Shown: positions 13,190-25,966 of the stretch, in pieces
Layout of the letters: each line of letters starts with the position of its first letter
Numbering within the stretch: the first letter of the stretch is position 1
NCBI RefSeq assembly: GCF_020740795.1
Contig: NC_067282.1
Location: 174,534,274-174,598,273, forward strand
Reading direction: 5' to 3'
Origin: Apus apus
Taxonomy: Eukaryota; Chordata; Aves; Apodiformes; Apodidae
DNA: 64,000 nt
Notes under the pieces: model-generated
Told to the model about the DNA's origin: nothing
Seen by the model: only the letters and a program-made list of their open reading frames with translations
Database searches by the model: none
Made by a program: the position numbers and the translations under genes

Positions 13190-13675
13190 CAGTTTGGTTT
13201 GGTGTTTTCCTTCATGACCTTGGTGAAAGAACTAGATGAGCACTTAAAAATCTGCAGATGATACAAAGCTGGTATGTACAGCTAGTACAGATCAGAGGAA
13301 GACTTGATTATTATGCAAGAAAAATTAGATGACCTTGTGGAACTGCAGAATTGAAACAGCATGAAATTTAATAATCCAAAGTGCAAAATCATGCCCTTGA
13401 AGACTAATCACCAGAATTTTTGCGGTAGGAAAAATATCCAGGAACCGAAAGAAGGAGGCATGAAAGAACTTATTGACCATAGGATGGCCATGAGCCCCCC
13501 TTCTGCTATATGGCCATGAAAACAGCTAATGATGCTCCAAAATGTACATGGCAAGAATTTACAGTAGAGATGGGAGGGAATTAGCAAGGTAAAAGACATC
13601 GGGCTCAGAAGATCATATGCAATTCTGGTTACCTGTGTTCTAAAGTTCCATTGTAGGAAAGGTCAGACAGGGTAA
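13190..13675 (+). mobile_element. Ancient, strongly diverged CR1-like LINE relic
   Basis: On the + strand the segment resembles the CR1 reverse-transcriptase region after the catalytic motif. Traces remain of the 'cttcatgaccttgg' (FxxDL), 'gatgatacaaagctgg' (DDTKL) and 'aaatttaataatccaaagtgcaaa' (KFNxxKCK) blocks. The following sequence resembles the 'aactggttac' region of older amniote CR1 families. No reading frame survives. It is much more diverged than the other copies and belongs to an older subfamily. Confidence 0.7.
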
Positions 13676-15818
13676 AAATGTTTACCATTTCAGTGTCCTG
13701 TTTTCTTTCTTCCCCTCCCTCCCCCCAAGCTTTCATACACTCAAAAGTTTGGCTGGTCTCAGTTTATGTTGTCCTTGTTGAGTTAATCCCATCCACTAAG
13801 GGATATTCCAGTCACCTGAACAATTCCTGTTTCCACCTATGTCTAACTTCATTACGGGGAAAGGGGAAATATTTACCTTCCTTTCATTCATTAGATGCTG
13901 GCTATGGTAAGATGTTAGGGCAAGCAGGTAGATTCTTCTCATAGTCCTGGGAAATCAGCCTGTCACTTGTACCACCTTCACCTGCTCAGGGCTGAACTGT
14001 CCCTCAGGGCTCAGCAGGAGTTGATGGAGAAGCCCGCAGCATCCACACTGTGGGGCTGAGTACTGGCAACAACAGCTCAGTACCCAAGTGCTGCTCCATT
14101 CTGTGCTGCTCTCTTGCAGCACAATTGCTGAGTCATCTCTTTGGTGGACTTTGCTGAGCTACTCCACATTTACAACAGTCCAAGGAAAAAAAAAAGAGCC
14201 TTGAGCTCGGCATAAGGTTTTCAATGCACCTCTGGCATTTTCTACCTCTTCCTTCTGTCTTTCATGTTTTTCAGACCCATTTGGGGTGAGAAGAAGGAAA
14301 GGAAATGCTTCAGTGCATTGACCATCAGCAGCTTTCAACAAACCCCCTCCCATCAGCAGTGCAATCTGTGAAAAATACCTTGGAATAAGGACAGGCTGTT
14401 CATTTTCCTCTGTGCACAGTCTGGCTCGCCCCACGTAAGCAGAGGCTATCTTTAGCACGCCGTCGGTCTTTTTTATGAAGAGATATAAAAGCTCCCACAG
14501 CAGGAGTCCTCTGGCTCTGAGACTGGGTGAAGGAATGAGGCTACAACAGGCTTCTTAGCTGGCCACACTGTTCAAGCCATCTGCTTGCCAAGATTTCTCA
14601 GCTCTGAAGAGAGAGGCAAACACTGCCCTTCTCAGCAGTGGTATGTCACCATATGTATTGAGCACTCCTTAGAGATTAGGAAAGGTTCAGATAAAGTGAA
14701 ACCCAAACAATCTAAATAGATGAACAGAAGATACTTTGTACTATCTGCTATTTTAAAATAATCCCTCTGGTTGTAAACAAGCAGCAAAATGTAGTAGTTC
14801 TCCTCCCCCAAATACAAATCAGCAAGGCTCTCCCATAATTTGTTCAGACAAATTAATGAATATAAGCAGTTCGAGCAGCTTTTTTTTTTTTTTTTTTTCA
14901 TGGCCATATCTCTGCAGTTGCTTATGCTAAACATAATTTCCTCTCCTGTTGCTAGCTTTGCAACAACTCCCAAGAGTTATTTACAGACACCTTAGTTTTA
15001 TCTGATGTAACAGCTTTGTGTTGTGAGCAGTTTGGCCATTTCATTGTATTCCCTCTCTTCTTGGTCATTAATAAGCAGATGTGTTCTGAGAAAAAGTGGA
15101 AATAATCCTAGCAGTGATTGGCTGGTACAGTCCCTATGGCATCACACTGTCACCACTTTTTCATCCCAATATCTGCCATTCATGCCAATCCTTTGCTCTC
15201 TTTTTAACCTGTGACAAAGGCCTTATCTCCCCCCAGGGTTACTGAGTTTCCTTAAAAGCCTCATGTAAAAGATTTTATCAAATGTCTCTGTAAACCTGTG
15301 TCCCATGATTCTCTTTTAGTCAATATTTTGCTAACTCTCTGTAACATTGGAACAGGTTAGGAAAGCATAATTTATCCCCATTGATAAGTATATCAATTTA
15401 TCTCTGCCAATCTCTGCTGACTTCATCCTGTTTTATTCTCTTTCTCTCTCCTACATATGACCTGTAGGTGTTTCATAACTATTTAAATGACTTTCTCAAC
15501 TATTTTCCCCATTAATGAATCAAGTTTCTCTAGATTTCTGTTCTGAGGGTCAGCCTTAAGAGCTATTTTAAAGATTCGTACAGTGTTGGCCATTTTCCAG
15601 TTACCCAGCTGAGTGGCTGTTTTAATGATGGATTACATATCTTTAATGATAAATTATGGTACATTGGAATTGTGCTTCATTCTTAGAATTTCCTCAGAAT
15701 CTCTGATGAATTCCATTTGGTACCATGAATAATTGGAATGTATATTTCTGGAGTTGTTACAACTTCAGAGTAAAGATTCACCCCCAGCCTTTCTTTTCTA
15801 ACACCCAAATAAATAATT
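13676..15818. other. Intergenic DNA, no gene recognised
   Basis: Contains a T tract at about 14880-14899 and a consensus TATA-like octamer at 14484-14491 that has no supported gene downstream. ORFs are short and unremarkable. Confidence 0.55.
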
Positions 15819-17105
15819 TCACAGAATCATAGAATCACAGAACATTAGGCATTGGAAGAGATGTCTGGAGATCATCTAGTCCAACCCTCCTGCCAGAGCA
15901 AGTTCACCTAGAGCAGGTTGCACAGGGTGGTGTCCATGTGGGTTTTGAATGTCTGTCTCCAGAGACAGAGACTCCACAGCCACTCTAGGCAGCCTATTCC
16001 AGTGTTTTGCCACTCTCAAAGTAAAGAAGTTTCTCCTCATGTTCAGATGGAACTTCCTATGTTCCAGTTTTTGCCTGTTACCTCTTGTGCTGTTACTGGG
16101 CACCACTGAAAAAAGAGTCACCCCACCCTCCTGGCATCCACCCTTTAAGTACTGATAAGATCCCCCTCAGTTTTCTCTTCTCCACACTAAAAAAACCCAA
16201 GTCCCTCAGCTTTGCTGCACCTTCTCCATCCATTCCCTGTGCTTAAACTGTGGAGCCCAGAACTGGACCCAGTACTCAAGATATGGCCTCACCAGGGCAG
16301 AGTAGATGGGGAGAAGTACCTCCCCTGTACTGCTTGCCATACTCTTCTTGAAGCACCCCAGGATGCTACTGGCCTTCTTGGCCACAAGGTCACATTGGCT
16401 CATTATTGTCCTGTTGTCCCACCAGGATTCCCAGGTCTTTTTTTCACAGAGCTGCTTTCCAGGAGGTCAGCCCTGAACCTGTACTGTTACATGGCATTCT
16501 TCCTCCCTAGGTGCAGAATCTTACACCTTGTTGAATTTCATAAAGTTTCTCTCCACCCAGCTCTCTAGCCCCTCCAGGTCACACTGGATGGCAGAACAGA
16601 CTGCTGGTGTGTCAGCCACTCCCCCCAGTTTTGTGTCATCAGCAAACTTGCTGGTGATATGGTCTGTCCCTTTGTGCAGGTCATTGATGGATATCTTGAA
16701 CGGAACTGGACTCAGTGCTGACCCCTGGGGAACACCACTTGATATGAACCTCCAACTAGACTGTGCCGCTAATCACAACCCTCTAAGCTCTATCTTTCAG
16801 CCAGTTTTCAATTCAGCCCACTGTCTATTCATCTAACCCACACTTCCTAACCTTGCCTATGAGGACGGTATGGGAGACAGTGTTGAGGAACCTCCTGGAC
16901 TGTACAAGCATGGCTACGTAGTCTTCTCAGTAGATATCAGGGTGATTGAAATCCCCCATGAGGACCACAGCCTGTGATGGTGAGGCAACTCTCAGCTGTC
17001 TGCAGAAGGCCTCATCAACTTCCCTGTCCTGATCAGGTGGCCTACAACAAACACCCACAGTGTCTCTCATTGTAGCCTGTCCCTTAATCCATACCCACTT
17101 TTGCC
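15819..17105 (-). mobile_element. CR1 LINE with internal deletion
   Basis: A minus-strand element whose 3' end is at the left (CAGAATCATAGAATCACAGAA). Reading leftward from the right end, the minus ORF at 16927-17115 is the end of the CR1 endonuclease domain, with the recognisable GVCCRPPDQ and MGDFNHPDIY blocks. Near 16,870-16,930 the sequence jumps directly to reverse-transcriptase sequence, so about 1 kb of the element's middle is missing. It then runs through the RT C-terminal region (LVRPYLEYWVQFWAPQ within 16206-16403) and ORF2 end (HWNRLPRVAVES within 15876-16121). Frameshifts and stops make it inactive. Confidence 0.92.
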
Positions 17106-20100
17106 TCCATTGCAATCTTTTCTCATTCCCTACTTTTCCCCTTTACACTTAGTAATCTCACAAGCCTATGCTTAATAGTCACTTTCCATATGGGGTTTGC
17201 TTGCATCACTTACTACTTGTCATGTGTTTGCCTGTGTTTCTGTACTTTTTGCCCTTCATCTGATTTGGATCTTGCCTGCCAAGTCTTCTGTTTTATTCGC
17301 ATTCCTTTACCTGGGTATCCAGTCCTGAAATATGTTTTTGAGATCAAGATTAATCCTTGAATTTTACCATTTAATTATCCTGTGCCTTCCCTTGCCTTTC
17401 AAGGGAAATATTCAAGTGAATAAGGGTATAATAATTATTATTTTCTTAATCATTGTACTTGGGACCATGTTCTCTGAACCAAATCCTGTTGCTACTAAGC
17501 TAATTAAGATCATTGTTTCTTCAAGTGTACTTATTTGGATCCACAGGTATATGGTGTGTTTAGAAGCCTGGATTTATTTTTCTGGGATCTAGAATTTGTG
17601 CACTAACAGTCAGTTTCTCCTACACACCTTGAGTCCCCCATCAGTGGGTCAGGTGACATACTTCAACTCCTACCTTTATCCTCCTCTAAAAATCTCATAA
17701 TTATTGAATGTCTTTTTATATTCTAATAAAAGTTACTTATTCACAGTTGCATAATTTCTTCCCAACTTGTTACTGGTTTCTCCAGCATTGGTAACCCTCC
17801 CCTCCTCTATCTCTGAACATTTCTACAAACCTGTGATTTAGCATTTCTGGTTCCTGCATCCTCCTCCCCATTCAAGAAGAAACAACTGATGTTATTTTAG
17901 ATGACTAATTTATTTTTCAATGTTACAATGTTATTAGAATGAGAATTCCCAGCTTCTAAAATTGTTTCTTCCATCAGTGGTTAGGCACTGAAGCTATTGA
18001 CGGCCACCTGTTCCACCAGCAGTATGACTCCCATAGCCAAGCAGATATGTTAAAACACAGGACCTCTAGCTTTACACTAAAACTCTAACTAAAACATTTA
18101 CAGTAACACTGCAACTGATGTTCATGAGGAATGTCTAGTGCTCAGACTTTTGAAAAACAGACCACGTAAATTAGGACTAATCAAGTATTTTATGGTGAAA
18201 TAATTTTCTGCTAGAAATAACTCAAGAGTTGGGTGCTCACTAGCAATAGAGATAAGCCAGGATGAAGCATCTGTTGTAATCAGATGAAGAAGGTACTTGA
18301 ACGTGGTCCTCCTAGTTCTACGTGCATTTTTGTTTCTAGGGGGACAAGGAGTAGGATCTAAAATATGTATTAGAATTGTCTATAGATGTTAATTTTAAAG
18401 AAAATATGGCCACAAATATTTCCCCCTTTTTTTTTTTCCCAAAAGTGGAAATAATGGAATCTATTTATTATAATTATCAGTAACAATTTAGCTATATTAA
18501 TTAATGCAGAATTTTAGTTTTGTGACTTAAAAAGCAACTCTAAAATCACACAAATTTTAAAACACATTATGTACACGTACACTCTGAAATTGCTGATCAG
18601 ATTTGTTAACAGACTGTTGGTTCTAGCTCTATGTAATTGGGATTTATTTTATCACATCTGTAGTGCTAACCCAATGAAGCACGGTCCGAGGTGCAGCATG
18701 CATTTCTTCTGCCTGGTGATGCAAGGCAGGAGTTTTCCCATCAGCTGCAGGAAGGTTTGGTGAGACAGGTGCTGAGCATGTTTAGTTTGTGTCTTGAAGC
18801 AGGGTTCAGAAATCCCTAGATGTTGCCATGCCAGAGTGCAACACTGTTCAAACTTGCCCCTTTGGGTCCAGAAGCCACCCACCATGTCCCAGCACCACAG
18901 CACCTAAGCTAACAAGTCCTTCCAGATCTCCCACCAAAAGAGGCTTATATGGCTTAGGTGTTTGCACCGAGGTGTAGACAGGCCCCTCATCACTGAGGTT
19001 GATGCCTTTCTTCCACATTTTTCACTCAAGGCACTAGAAATCCAAAGATTAAAGAACTGGAGTTTGATGATGTGTTAATGCTACTAGACAGTGCTATGCT
19101 AATTAAAGGCCTTCTTAATTATCTGATGGAACCATTGAAACTATTCCAGTTTGCCCAAAAAATATGCCTTTGGGTATGAAAACTGTACAGAACAAGTTTG
19201 AAAAGCCGATCATTTGTCAGGCAGTGTAAGAGATCCTGTGATACTTTCTCTCCAGATATTGCAGAAGTAATTAGACTTTACTAGGAACTGTTAAATTGGT
19301 ACCTTCGAGGTCACAAGCACACTTTAAACTGTTTTTTTCTTCTCTCTACAATGCAAGAGCCAAAATCTGGCTTTGCTCAGCTGGAAACTAAATGGATGCA
19401 TGACAGGTATTAATATGCTGTTCCACTGCAGTCTGACTCATGACACAACAACAGACTGGATTTCTTTCAAATTGTCTGTGCTGGATTTGAGGAACTTGTT
19501 GATAGGCTTGTGCACATGAGAAGGAAAGCAGAGCCCAGTACAATTGTCTGCCATGCTTTCCGCATGAGCAGGGTCTGGGGATGGAGTCTGGATCTGGTCC
19601 CTAACCCAAAGTCTCCTGGAATCTCTCCACCGACTCTGACCACCACAGTAAGCTGTGAATGCCACCCCCTAATGTCTGTGTCAAACCTGTAAGAACTGCA
19701 TGTTCTCTAAAATGGCATCTGTTTTTAATGAAAATAAAGCCTGGATAATTCATTGAGCCCCTTGTGGCCATTAAAAAATTCTGCTGTCATTTATGGATTT
19801 GTTCTGATTTGTTTCTCAGCTACTGGAGTTTGTTTTCCCTTTGTTTTCTAAAGTCTTCTACTGTCAGAAATTCTCTCTCCACTTTAGTACTTGTGGTTGG
19901 AATTGCCATACTATGTTAGGCAGTATAAGAAGAAAAAAGTGCATCCACCCCCTTTCAGAGATTCATACTCCAGCCAGTGTTTGGCTCAGCTGTGGGCTGC
20001 ATAGATTTTTTATCTTTATTACAAGAGTAAAACATACCAGATTAAAGTCTTTCCATCCCAGCTTTGTTATCATAAATATTTGTGATTGATTTGCTGATCC

Positions 20101-23100
20101 ATTTTTTAATAAGGGATAATACTTCAGATGACAAAATTATCAAAACACAGAGCACACTTAGGTCAAGGTAATTTAGCTCTAATCTTGCCTAATTGTCATT
20201 GCAGCTTGAACTGACAGAAATGAGATAATCAAATCTTGATCATCAACTATCCTCTTCTTAGTTTATATGGTTCCACATGCCAAGTGCAATGCCAGCACTT
20301 CTAGCTGACATTTTCTGTGAAAAGACATCTTTAGGCATCATAATGTGCAAAGGCTGCCAGCAGGGCAGTCTATCACTTCTACCTTACATCAAAGGGATGT
20401 GCACCTTCTTGGAGGAAGAAAATAAAGCTATTATAAAAGCCAAGACTCTAGCAAGAAAGGTTAATGTGGGTATCTTGCAACTTCGAAGAATCTAGGTTCA
20501 AATGTGGGAAAAAGAGAGCATAGCCTGCACTTCTAGGCTTTCATCCTTGCCCTTAAAGCAAACAAGGATCTTTGAGAAAACTTCTGAAAAACACCTTCAT
20601 CTCTACCTCTTGTTAATGTGATTGCCTCCATTTGTCTTTCTGCACCCAGAAGAATGTGGCTGTAAAAACAACCTTGTAATTCCACTACTCCTGGCGCTGC
20701 TTCTCTGCTGCTGACTGCACCAGTCCACTTGCCAAAGCTGCAACCTCAGGCACAAGATGTGAAATATCCTCAAGTGAAGATGGTATAAAAACCCAGGAAG
20801 ACATGAAACTTTAAGAGACACGAATTGAGTTCTTTAAATAGCTATAGTCTTTGTTTTACTGCTGTGTTTTTTCATGGTAGGTAATTTTTGCAAATACAAG
20901 TGGGACAATATAAAAACTGCATGAAACATTAATAACTGTAACTAAAATGGGTGATGTCTCTTTAGCTGATGAGTGTTTGAGCGGAATGCCTTTGATGCCA
21001 AGGCATTTTAATTGCACTGCTACTGTCATGGTGGGGTGTGTAGCTTAGTCATTTTGACAAGCGCCTCTGGTTTTTAGCCAAGTGCTGTATTTAAATCCCA
21101 AGTTCTTCAAGGCTTTCCTGGTCAGAAAGGCATTTCTGAGATGGAAAACCTGTAGCGTGCAGGAGGCTAATACAGATACCAGTGCTCACCTAGGGGACGT
21201 TGCAAGGCTGACAAATTGCAAAGAGACTATGAGCAAAGGAGTGGATGTGCATGCACATTTGTGCATGAAAAGTGAGGAGAGAGAGAGAGAGAGCACCTGT
21301 GCAAAGGAAAGCTGCTAGAAGCCTGTGGGGAATCAGGAATAGAAGACTATGTTAGGGCGGGGCTGTGAGGAGGCTGACCAAGCAGCAAAAGTAAATGTCC
21401 TGCTTTATAGAAATAAATAGACTTGTGCATGTGTTGGTGGGAGGGTGCAACAGAAGTTCCCAGATCTGGTCAGAAAACTGGCAAGAAAAGGTATTGAATA
21501 AACACCCAAAGTTTATTCAAGAACAGCATCTGAGCTTTTCCCCTTGCTGTTGAAGCCATCATTTAGAAAACAAGTGAAAATTAGTTCGATGGTCTCACCT
21601 TATTCCCACATGACATTTTACACATCGCACAACAATTGTATGGTCTTTACACACAGCCGTTTTTGTAGAAGGAAAGTCTGGATCATAATGATATAATGGT
21701 GGAGACAGAAGTCCACATGGAAGGATATTAACACAAACTGCTGCAGAGTAATTTGCTTGCATTTTCCCTGGCTGTAACTAATAAAAGCCCTCATCCCCAG
21801 CAGTATAAAAATTACTCAAACTAAAAAGCTGCTTCTCTGTGACAACAGACTATTCTCCTTGTTCCACTTCAAAAAGTATTAATTATTCAACATCATGTTT
21901 TACAAATATTTTTCTGTATAAATGCTGCATTAAAGCACTATAATGTTGAGTAAAGAATTATTTGTGTTTTGCAATGTAAGGAAGACTGTTTTCTGGACTG
22001 TCAGAAAAGAAGCTGCATCTGTGTTTTCTAAGTAGGTTAGTGACAATACCTTATGTATTTCTTAAATGCACATGGACTCTCCAGGTTCCATCATAGGAAT
22101 ACATGGGTAAAACTACTGTAAATAAAATATTCATGTTTTTCTTTAAAAATAAATAGACCATATAATCTGCAGTAAGAGAGGTAATGCTTTCTCCATGTAG
22201 GGTTGTCATCTGAATGCTGTAAGAGCTTTACTCAATTCAGTTTATTAGAATATAATTAACAGGAGCATAATTAATATGAGATTCCCTTTGCAATGAAATA
22301 ATTCACAAAGTTGGGGCTTGCAGCACAGTCCTTAACTCCTCATTTGGCATGAAATTGTTGTGAGTATTAGTCATTATTCAGAGGAACTTCTTATTTCTTA
22401 GGATCCAGTAGGAGTTTTGATGAGAGGGAGGTGTCTCAATATCGTGATATCTATTTAATAAAAAAATCTCATTAAAACTGAAAGACTGATGACCAAAAGA
22501 CTGTTTATAAATCAGTTGTATTACAGAGCATCAAAATTGTGTTACACACGGTGCTCCTCCCTGTGTGACTAAAGCATGAGGAGTTGACCTTCCTCACCTC
22601 AGGCAGGGACACCACCAGTAGGGCCATTCCCCCTTCCAGGAGATTTGGTGGCTGAGTCCAAGGTCAGCTCCTCAGAAAGCCTTTTCATTTGAACAAATTT
22701 TGTGTGTGATCCTGTTGACATATACGTTGCTATGGAATCACAGGATGTCATTTCACACTAGAGGTTTTGTAAAGAGAAGGTTGCTTCACTGTAGATGTGG
22801 TAATGCCTATGACCAGGTAGTATTCTGTACTAAGTCATACTCAGAGCAAAAGATGAGCCTTTTCTCCTGCAGGTATTTCCTTGAGCAATCCTACCTCTGA
22901 TGTTTGTAGAGATCAGAACTATTTTAGCTCACAAAATCCCAAAAAAACCCCAAACAAAAAACCCCCACAAAACTCTGAGACATCTAGACTCTGGAAAGCT
23001 TTGGCACCTGCTGAGAGCCTTAAAGGTTAATATTTGGAATGAGATGCTTTAGACAGAGACCTTGATTAACATAGAAAGCACTGGAATATTGTGCTTTCAC

Positions 23101-24930
23101 CAATACGTGGTTCGTATACATTGTACCACTTCCTTAGGTCTGTCACCCTTTGTCATGTGTGGAGTAGGTTATGGTGAGCCTTGAATGCCATGTGTGTGTA
23201 GATCTCTTGGCTACAAGACATGGTTTCCATCAAAGGGAAGAGGATTACAGCCAACTGAAGGCATTAAAAACATTTTCTTTTAGTTATGTGTGTAATATCC
23301 AGATTTGAGTAAGGACATGCCCAGAGAATGCAAATCTGTGTGTTTCTAGAGTGATCAGAAAGCGATTCCATGGGTAGAAGTATGTATTAGGTTAGCCAAC
23401 CATTTGAAAGATCTAATAATAAATATTGTATTAGTTGTATTTGTAGAAGTTCTCATTTTGCTGTTCACTTTTTGTTTAGCTGAAATATGTCACCATTGAC
23501 ATGTCACATAGCACAAACCCAGCTCTTTGTAATGTGTGTAATAATGCCTGCCCTGGGCTCTACAGGAATCAGAGGGAATAGATAGAGCAGGTTGGATGGT
23601 GTTTTGAGTGATTTTCCATGTATGTGACATGAAGATGAGTGGCCACCCCCCTGGAGATTTACTGAGGGAGAAATGGATTATCAAAGGGTGGACTTCACCT
23701 GATTTACATGCTTACTCCCCTTTGGCAGCCCCAGTTAATGTAAATTTTTGGGTGCTGCTGGCAGATGCAAAGAATTCAAGACAGATGTTTGCCTCTTTTG
23801 GTTTGCTCATTTGTGTGCCTGACTCAACTGGCTGTGGGGCTCGTTATGCATCATTATTGCTCTAGATTTTGAACCTATCTCTTCTCAAATTAATTGCTTC
23901 TGGTTCAGTTATCTGTAACCAATGTGATTGGAATAGCATTAAAGCAATCACTGACGTGTGGCTGTTGTCCATTAACTCCCCCAAGGAAACACATTATCCG
24001 TTAGACTGCTCTGGCAGCCCGCGGATTTCATGAGTTAGGAAGCACAGTTCCAAGTCACTGACAGGCTGGAGGCAAAGCTTTGCTCCAGAAGAGGTGCTTG
24101 GTTGATGAGGATGGGGTGGGATGTCACTATATCCTTTGCCTATGCAAAGTATAACACCAAGGACACTGTGTGACCAGTTACACAGCTGGTACCAGCAGCA
24201 GGACTCTTTTTATTTGTCTGTTTTCAGACAAGTTGCAATAGGAAGTGGCTGTATAAGCACCTCTCACGGGGCTCTATTTGCTCCAGCACCTGGAGAAGAA
24301 GCCTGAAGCTCTTCCAAGGTTAACACGGGTAGTGGGGCCCACCGGACCTGCCTTCTAATGTCCATCTTGTGGATTTGGGTTGGGAGATGGTTTGCATTTT
24401 CCTGGTTTTATCTTTAGCACTTTTTTTTTTTTTTTTCTTTTTTCTTTTAGAAATAAGGTGTTTGCTTCATGTGTTACCTAGGATATCAGCTGGCTAATCT
24501 GACCTGGCAAGGACATTTACCATTGACTCTCATGGTCATCTCAGAAAAAAAAAACAGGGGAAAAAACCCAAACCTCCTCCTTTTAACCTTTGGAATTATT
24601 ATTGGGAAAGATTTGTAAAGATTACTTGTAAAATTTTTATTATTTATAAAGATCATAGAGGATGAATTTGAGAAAGATCAATAAAGAATACTGGAATCAC
24701 CAGCTGACATCAGGGTCTCACTGACAAGCACATCAAACTAGAAAAAAAAATAAATTAATTAATACTTTATTCTGCAGAATTTGACAAACTGGCAACAAGA
24801 CATTTCTGCCTTGCACATTGGGAGTGTGCAAAAGGGAAGAATAAAGCTGTTCTTAGCCCCCTTTGTAGTCACACGACTAGCAAGGCGCAGCAATGTCACT
24901 AACCGGGGTGGAGAAGGGCTTGTTCAGGAA
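17106..24930. other. Upstream intergenic DNA of NELL2, no gene recognised
   Basis: About 7.8 kb immediately 5' of the NELL2 CpG island. ORFs are short and without family features. It contains a short (GA)n run at 21277-21293, a T-rich stretch at 24421-24449, and two TAATTA cores 15 bp apart at 22253 and 22268. Distal NELL2 regulatory elements would be expected here, but I cannot identify one from sequence alone. Confidence 0.55.
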
Positions 24931-25778
24931 GGCAGGACAGCACCGCTGGGTAAAATCGTGCTTCACGACAGGGCAAACAGAACCCGCGCCTGGCGGAGCC
25001 CTGTGCCAGCGGCTGCGTCTCCGCACACTTCCACCTTAGTCAACTCGTAGAAACGTCCTGATTTCTTCCGCCCCCAGTTGTTTTCATTCGTGCTCACAGA
25101 TCAGGCTGAGGTTTCGCCACAGCCCAGACGGCATTACCTCGGCATGGGATTTCACCGGTGACTCCAACACGACGGGACGCCAGCAGAGCGCGGAGGCCAC
25201 CGGCCGGCGGGCAGGGGCACCCCGGGGGCTCACGGCAAGCGCTGCCCCCGCCCTCCCGCAGAGAAGCTCCTCGGCGGCTCCCCTCAAACTTCCCAGCCCG
25301 GATCCCCAGGACGGCGGGTCCCTCCACCCTCCGCGCCCCGCGGAGCGGGCGGCGGGGCGGTGCCTCCCCCGCGGCACTGCCCGGCCCGGCGGAGGCGGTG
25401 GGCGGCTCTTGCGGCCGCGGCATAAACCGGCGGCCCCTCCCGCTAGCCCCGCTGTCCCTGCTGGACGGCGGGGAGGAGAGCGGCGACCCCACGGGAGGCG
25501 GGTGGAGGCTACGGCGGCTCCTCTCCTCCCCTCCAGCCGAGGGGCTGCGCCTGGTGGCAGCGGCGGGGCGGGGAGCTGCGGGGCACGGGCGCGCCGCCTC
25601 CGCCTCCCGGCTGCCGCGGCCTCGATCGCTCGCAAGGCAGCAGCGGGCGGCTCCGGCTGGCTCCCCCCGGCTCCCCCCATTGTTTGCCGGCGGGCGGAGG
25701 GCTGCGCTGCCCGCCCGCGCCCCCGCCCTCGCCTTTGTGTGCTCCGGCCGCCGGCGGGGCTGCGCGGAGCCCGCCGTG

Positions 25779-25820
25779 ATGCGCGCTGCGGGGCGGCGGG
25801 GGGTCTGCTCCTGCCGGTGA
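25779..25820 (+). CDS. Possible uORF (13 codons) in NELL2 5' leader
   Basis: An ATG at 25779 opens a 13-codon frame (MRAAGRRGVCSCR) ending at TGA 25818-25820, 91 bp before the NELL2 start. If transcription begins upstream, scanning ribosomes would meet it first. G at -3 and C at +4 give a moderate initiation context. Whether it lies in the mature mRNA is unknown, and GGTGAG at its end could also act as a splice donor of a leader exon. Confidence 0.35.
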   Translation: MRAAGRRGVCSCR

Positions 25821-25887
25821 GAGGCGGGGAGGGAGCCCGCCTCTGCCCCGGAGGTTTTTCACCCGCAGCAGCCGGAGGAGAGGGACT

Positions 25888-25896
25888 ATGGACTGA
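25888..25896 (+). CDS. Minimal uORF (ATG-GAC-TGA) just before NELL2 start
   Basis: A two-codon frame starts 24 bp upstream of the NELL2 ATG, and its stop codon ends 15 bp before that ATG. Very short uORFs so close to the main start can stall or recycle ribosomes. No effect is shown here, only the sequence arrangement. Confidence 0.4.
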   Translation: MD

Positions 25897-25911
25897 GCGC
25901 ACCGCTGTACC

Positions 25912-25966
25912 ATGGAGTCGGGCATCCGCTTGAGCACGCTCTGCCTTCTCCTCTGCCTGGGGCCAG
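25912..25966 (+). CDS. NELL2: NELL2 coding exon 1: start codon and signal peptide
   Basis: NELL2 is a secreted, neuron-enriched glycoprotein that acts extracellularly; known partners of the family include Robo3. This exon gives 18 codons plus one base (phase 1): MESGIRLSTLCLLLCLGP, a short n-region with one Arg and then a Leu/Cys-rich hydrophobic core, as in a signal peptide. The ATG has a strong initiation context (A at -3, G at +4). The donor is CCAG|GTAGGC at 25966/25967. Length and position of residues match human and chicken NELL2 as I recall them (MES start; cleavage expected near residue 21). NELL1 starts quite differently, which excludes that paralogue. Any upstream UTR in the same exon runs leftward into the CpG island. 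Confidence 0.93.

Noticed and set aside
1..24900. 3' end of the syntenic neighbour DBX2
   Set aside because: I looked for homeodomain-type coding sequence on the + strand and saw none; the gene is presumably further left.
25158..25933. + strand ORFs of 220 and 174 codons in the CpG island
   Set aside because: Same compositional artefact: Ala/Arg/Gly/Pro-rich, no domain. One reads through the NELL2 start in another frame.
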